A stretch of DNA of 5,429 nucleotides from Labilithrix luteola (lineage in GTDB: Bacteria > Myxococcota_A > Polyangia > Polyangiales > Polyangiaceae): positions 1 through 5,429 of the forward strand of contig JAMFST010001011.1 in NCBI GenBank assembly GCA_026225435.1, read 5' to 3'. The translations under genes and the position numbers were made by a program. Under the pieces are notes generated by a model. The model had not been told where the DNA came from. It did not search any database and saw only the letters and a list, made by a program, of their open reading frames with translations. The first letter of the stretch is position 1; each line of letters begins with the position of its first letter. Of the stretch, positions 5,144 to 5,429 are shown piece by piece.

Positions 5144-5429
5144 CTGTACGGCTCGGCGGCGACCCACGCGCCGCCGGTGCAGATCTCCGCGCCGAACGAC
5201 GGCGAGACGCCGCACGCGTCGTAGTCGCAACGCATCGCCTCCTGCGTGCACGGCTGACCGAGCCGAGGCCGCACCGCCGGGCAAGCGGCGCCCGGGTCGA
5301 TGCAGTGCCAGGCAAGCACCAGCGCGGGAGGGAGCGCGGCGCACTCGCAACGCCCTTGCGGATAGTCACAGATCGCCCCCACCGCGCAGGCGGCGCCGCC
5401 GTCGAGGGCGGTCCCGGCGGCCTGGTACC
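5131..5429 (-). CDS. Cys-rich, probably exported protein, C-terminal part (5' truncated by window edge)
   Basis: The minus-strand frame is open from the window end to the TGA at 5131-5133, giving 98 residues. A GTG at 5380-5382 is not taken as the start, since the frame and the Cys/Gly-rich character continue upstream (ALDGGAACAV). The segment has eleven Cys residues (14, 20, 27, 29, 42, 49, 60, 67, 72, 83, 96, counted from base 5427). Two related units are visible: GAAC-x5-CDY followed by Cys residues and a Trp, and GQPC-x6-CDY followed by C-x10-CTGGAWV. The even Cys spacing suggests disulfides and therefore export. Lipoproteins with this style of repeat are common in myxobacteria, but the signal sequence is outside the window. 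No function can be assigned. It converges on the zinc-ribbon gene. Confidence 0.7.
   Translation of the reverse strand, partial: YQAAGTALDGGAACAVGAICDYPQGRCECAALPPALVLAWHCIDPGAACPAVRPRLGQPCTQEAMRCDYDACGVSPSFGAEICTGGAWVAAEPYSCTQ

Overview
The window is very GC-rich (about 70% by eye) and densely coded. No gap without a gene exceeds about 100 bases. I read eight protein genes: five complete, one complete with an uncertain start, and one cut off at each window edge. No rRNA, tRNA, CRISPR array, IS element or phage gene is visible. The gene types suggest a high-GC soil proteobacterium or relative, most likely a myxobacterium (Myxococcota, Polyangia-like). The pointers are a secreted Cys-rich protein with C-x(5-6)-C-D-Y repeats, a one-pass membrane protein with an N-terminal zinc ribbon and a long Ala/Pro tail, and a pentapeptide-repeat protein. 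This assignment is inference from style, not a database match.

Layout from left to right. (1) Positions 1-1449, plus strand: the C-terminal end of an ATP-grasp enzyme overlaps, through ATGA, a complete LLM-class flavin-dependent monooxygenase of the SsuD/SfnG type. The two are translationally coupled and probably act on related substrates. (2) Positions 1461-3099, minus strand: a pentapeptide-repeat beta-helix protein is followed, 4 nt later, by a zinc-independent MDR/quinone-oxidoreductase-type dehydrogenase that converges on the LLM gene. (3) Positions 3143-3466, plus strand: a small TMEM14-family membrane protein, divergent from the pentapeptide gene. (4) Positions 3504-4457, minus strand: a complete D-2-hydroxyacid dehydrogenase. 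A strong hairpin separates it from the convergent TMEM14 gene. (5) Positions 4558-5109, plus strand: a zinc-ribbon, single-TM, Ala/Pro-tailed protein, divergent from the dehydrogenase. (6) Positions 5131-5429, minus strand: the C-terminal end of a Cys-rich, probably exported protein.

Apart from the two co-directional pairs (ATP-grasp/LLM and pentapeptide/MDR), the genes alternate in strand and look like independent units. Three redox enzymes (LLM, MDR, D-2-hydroxyacid dehydrogenase) lie close together, but nothing in the sequence ties them to one pathway. I see no convincing new multi-gene system. The most interesting items are the ATP-grasp/LLM module, the regular 20-residue architecture with a cysteine ladder in the pentapeptide protein, and a tandem 15-bp duplication that doubles a stop codon. 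The window begins exactly with GATC and ends exactly with GGTACC, which may mean it is a cloned restriction fragment.
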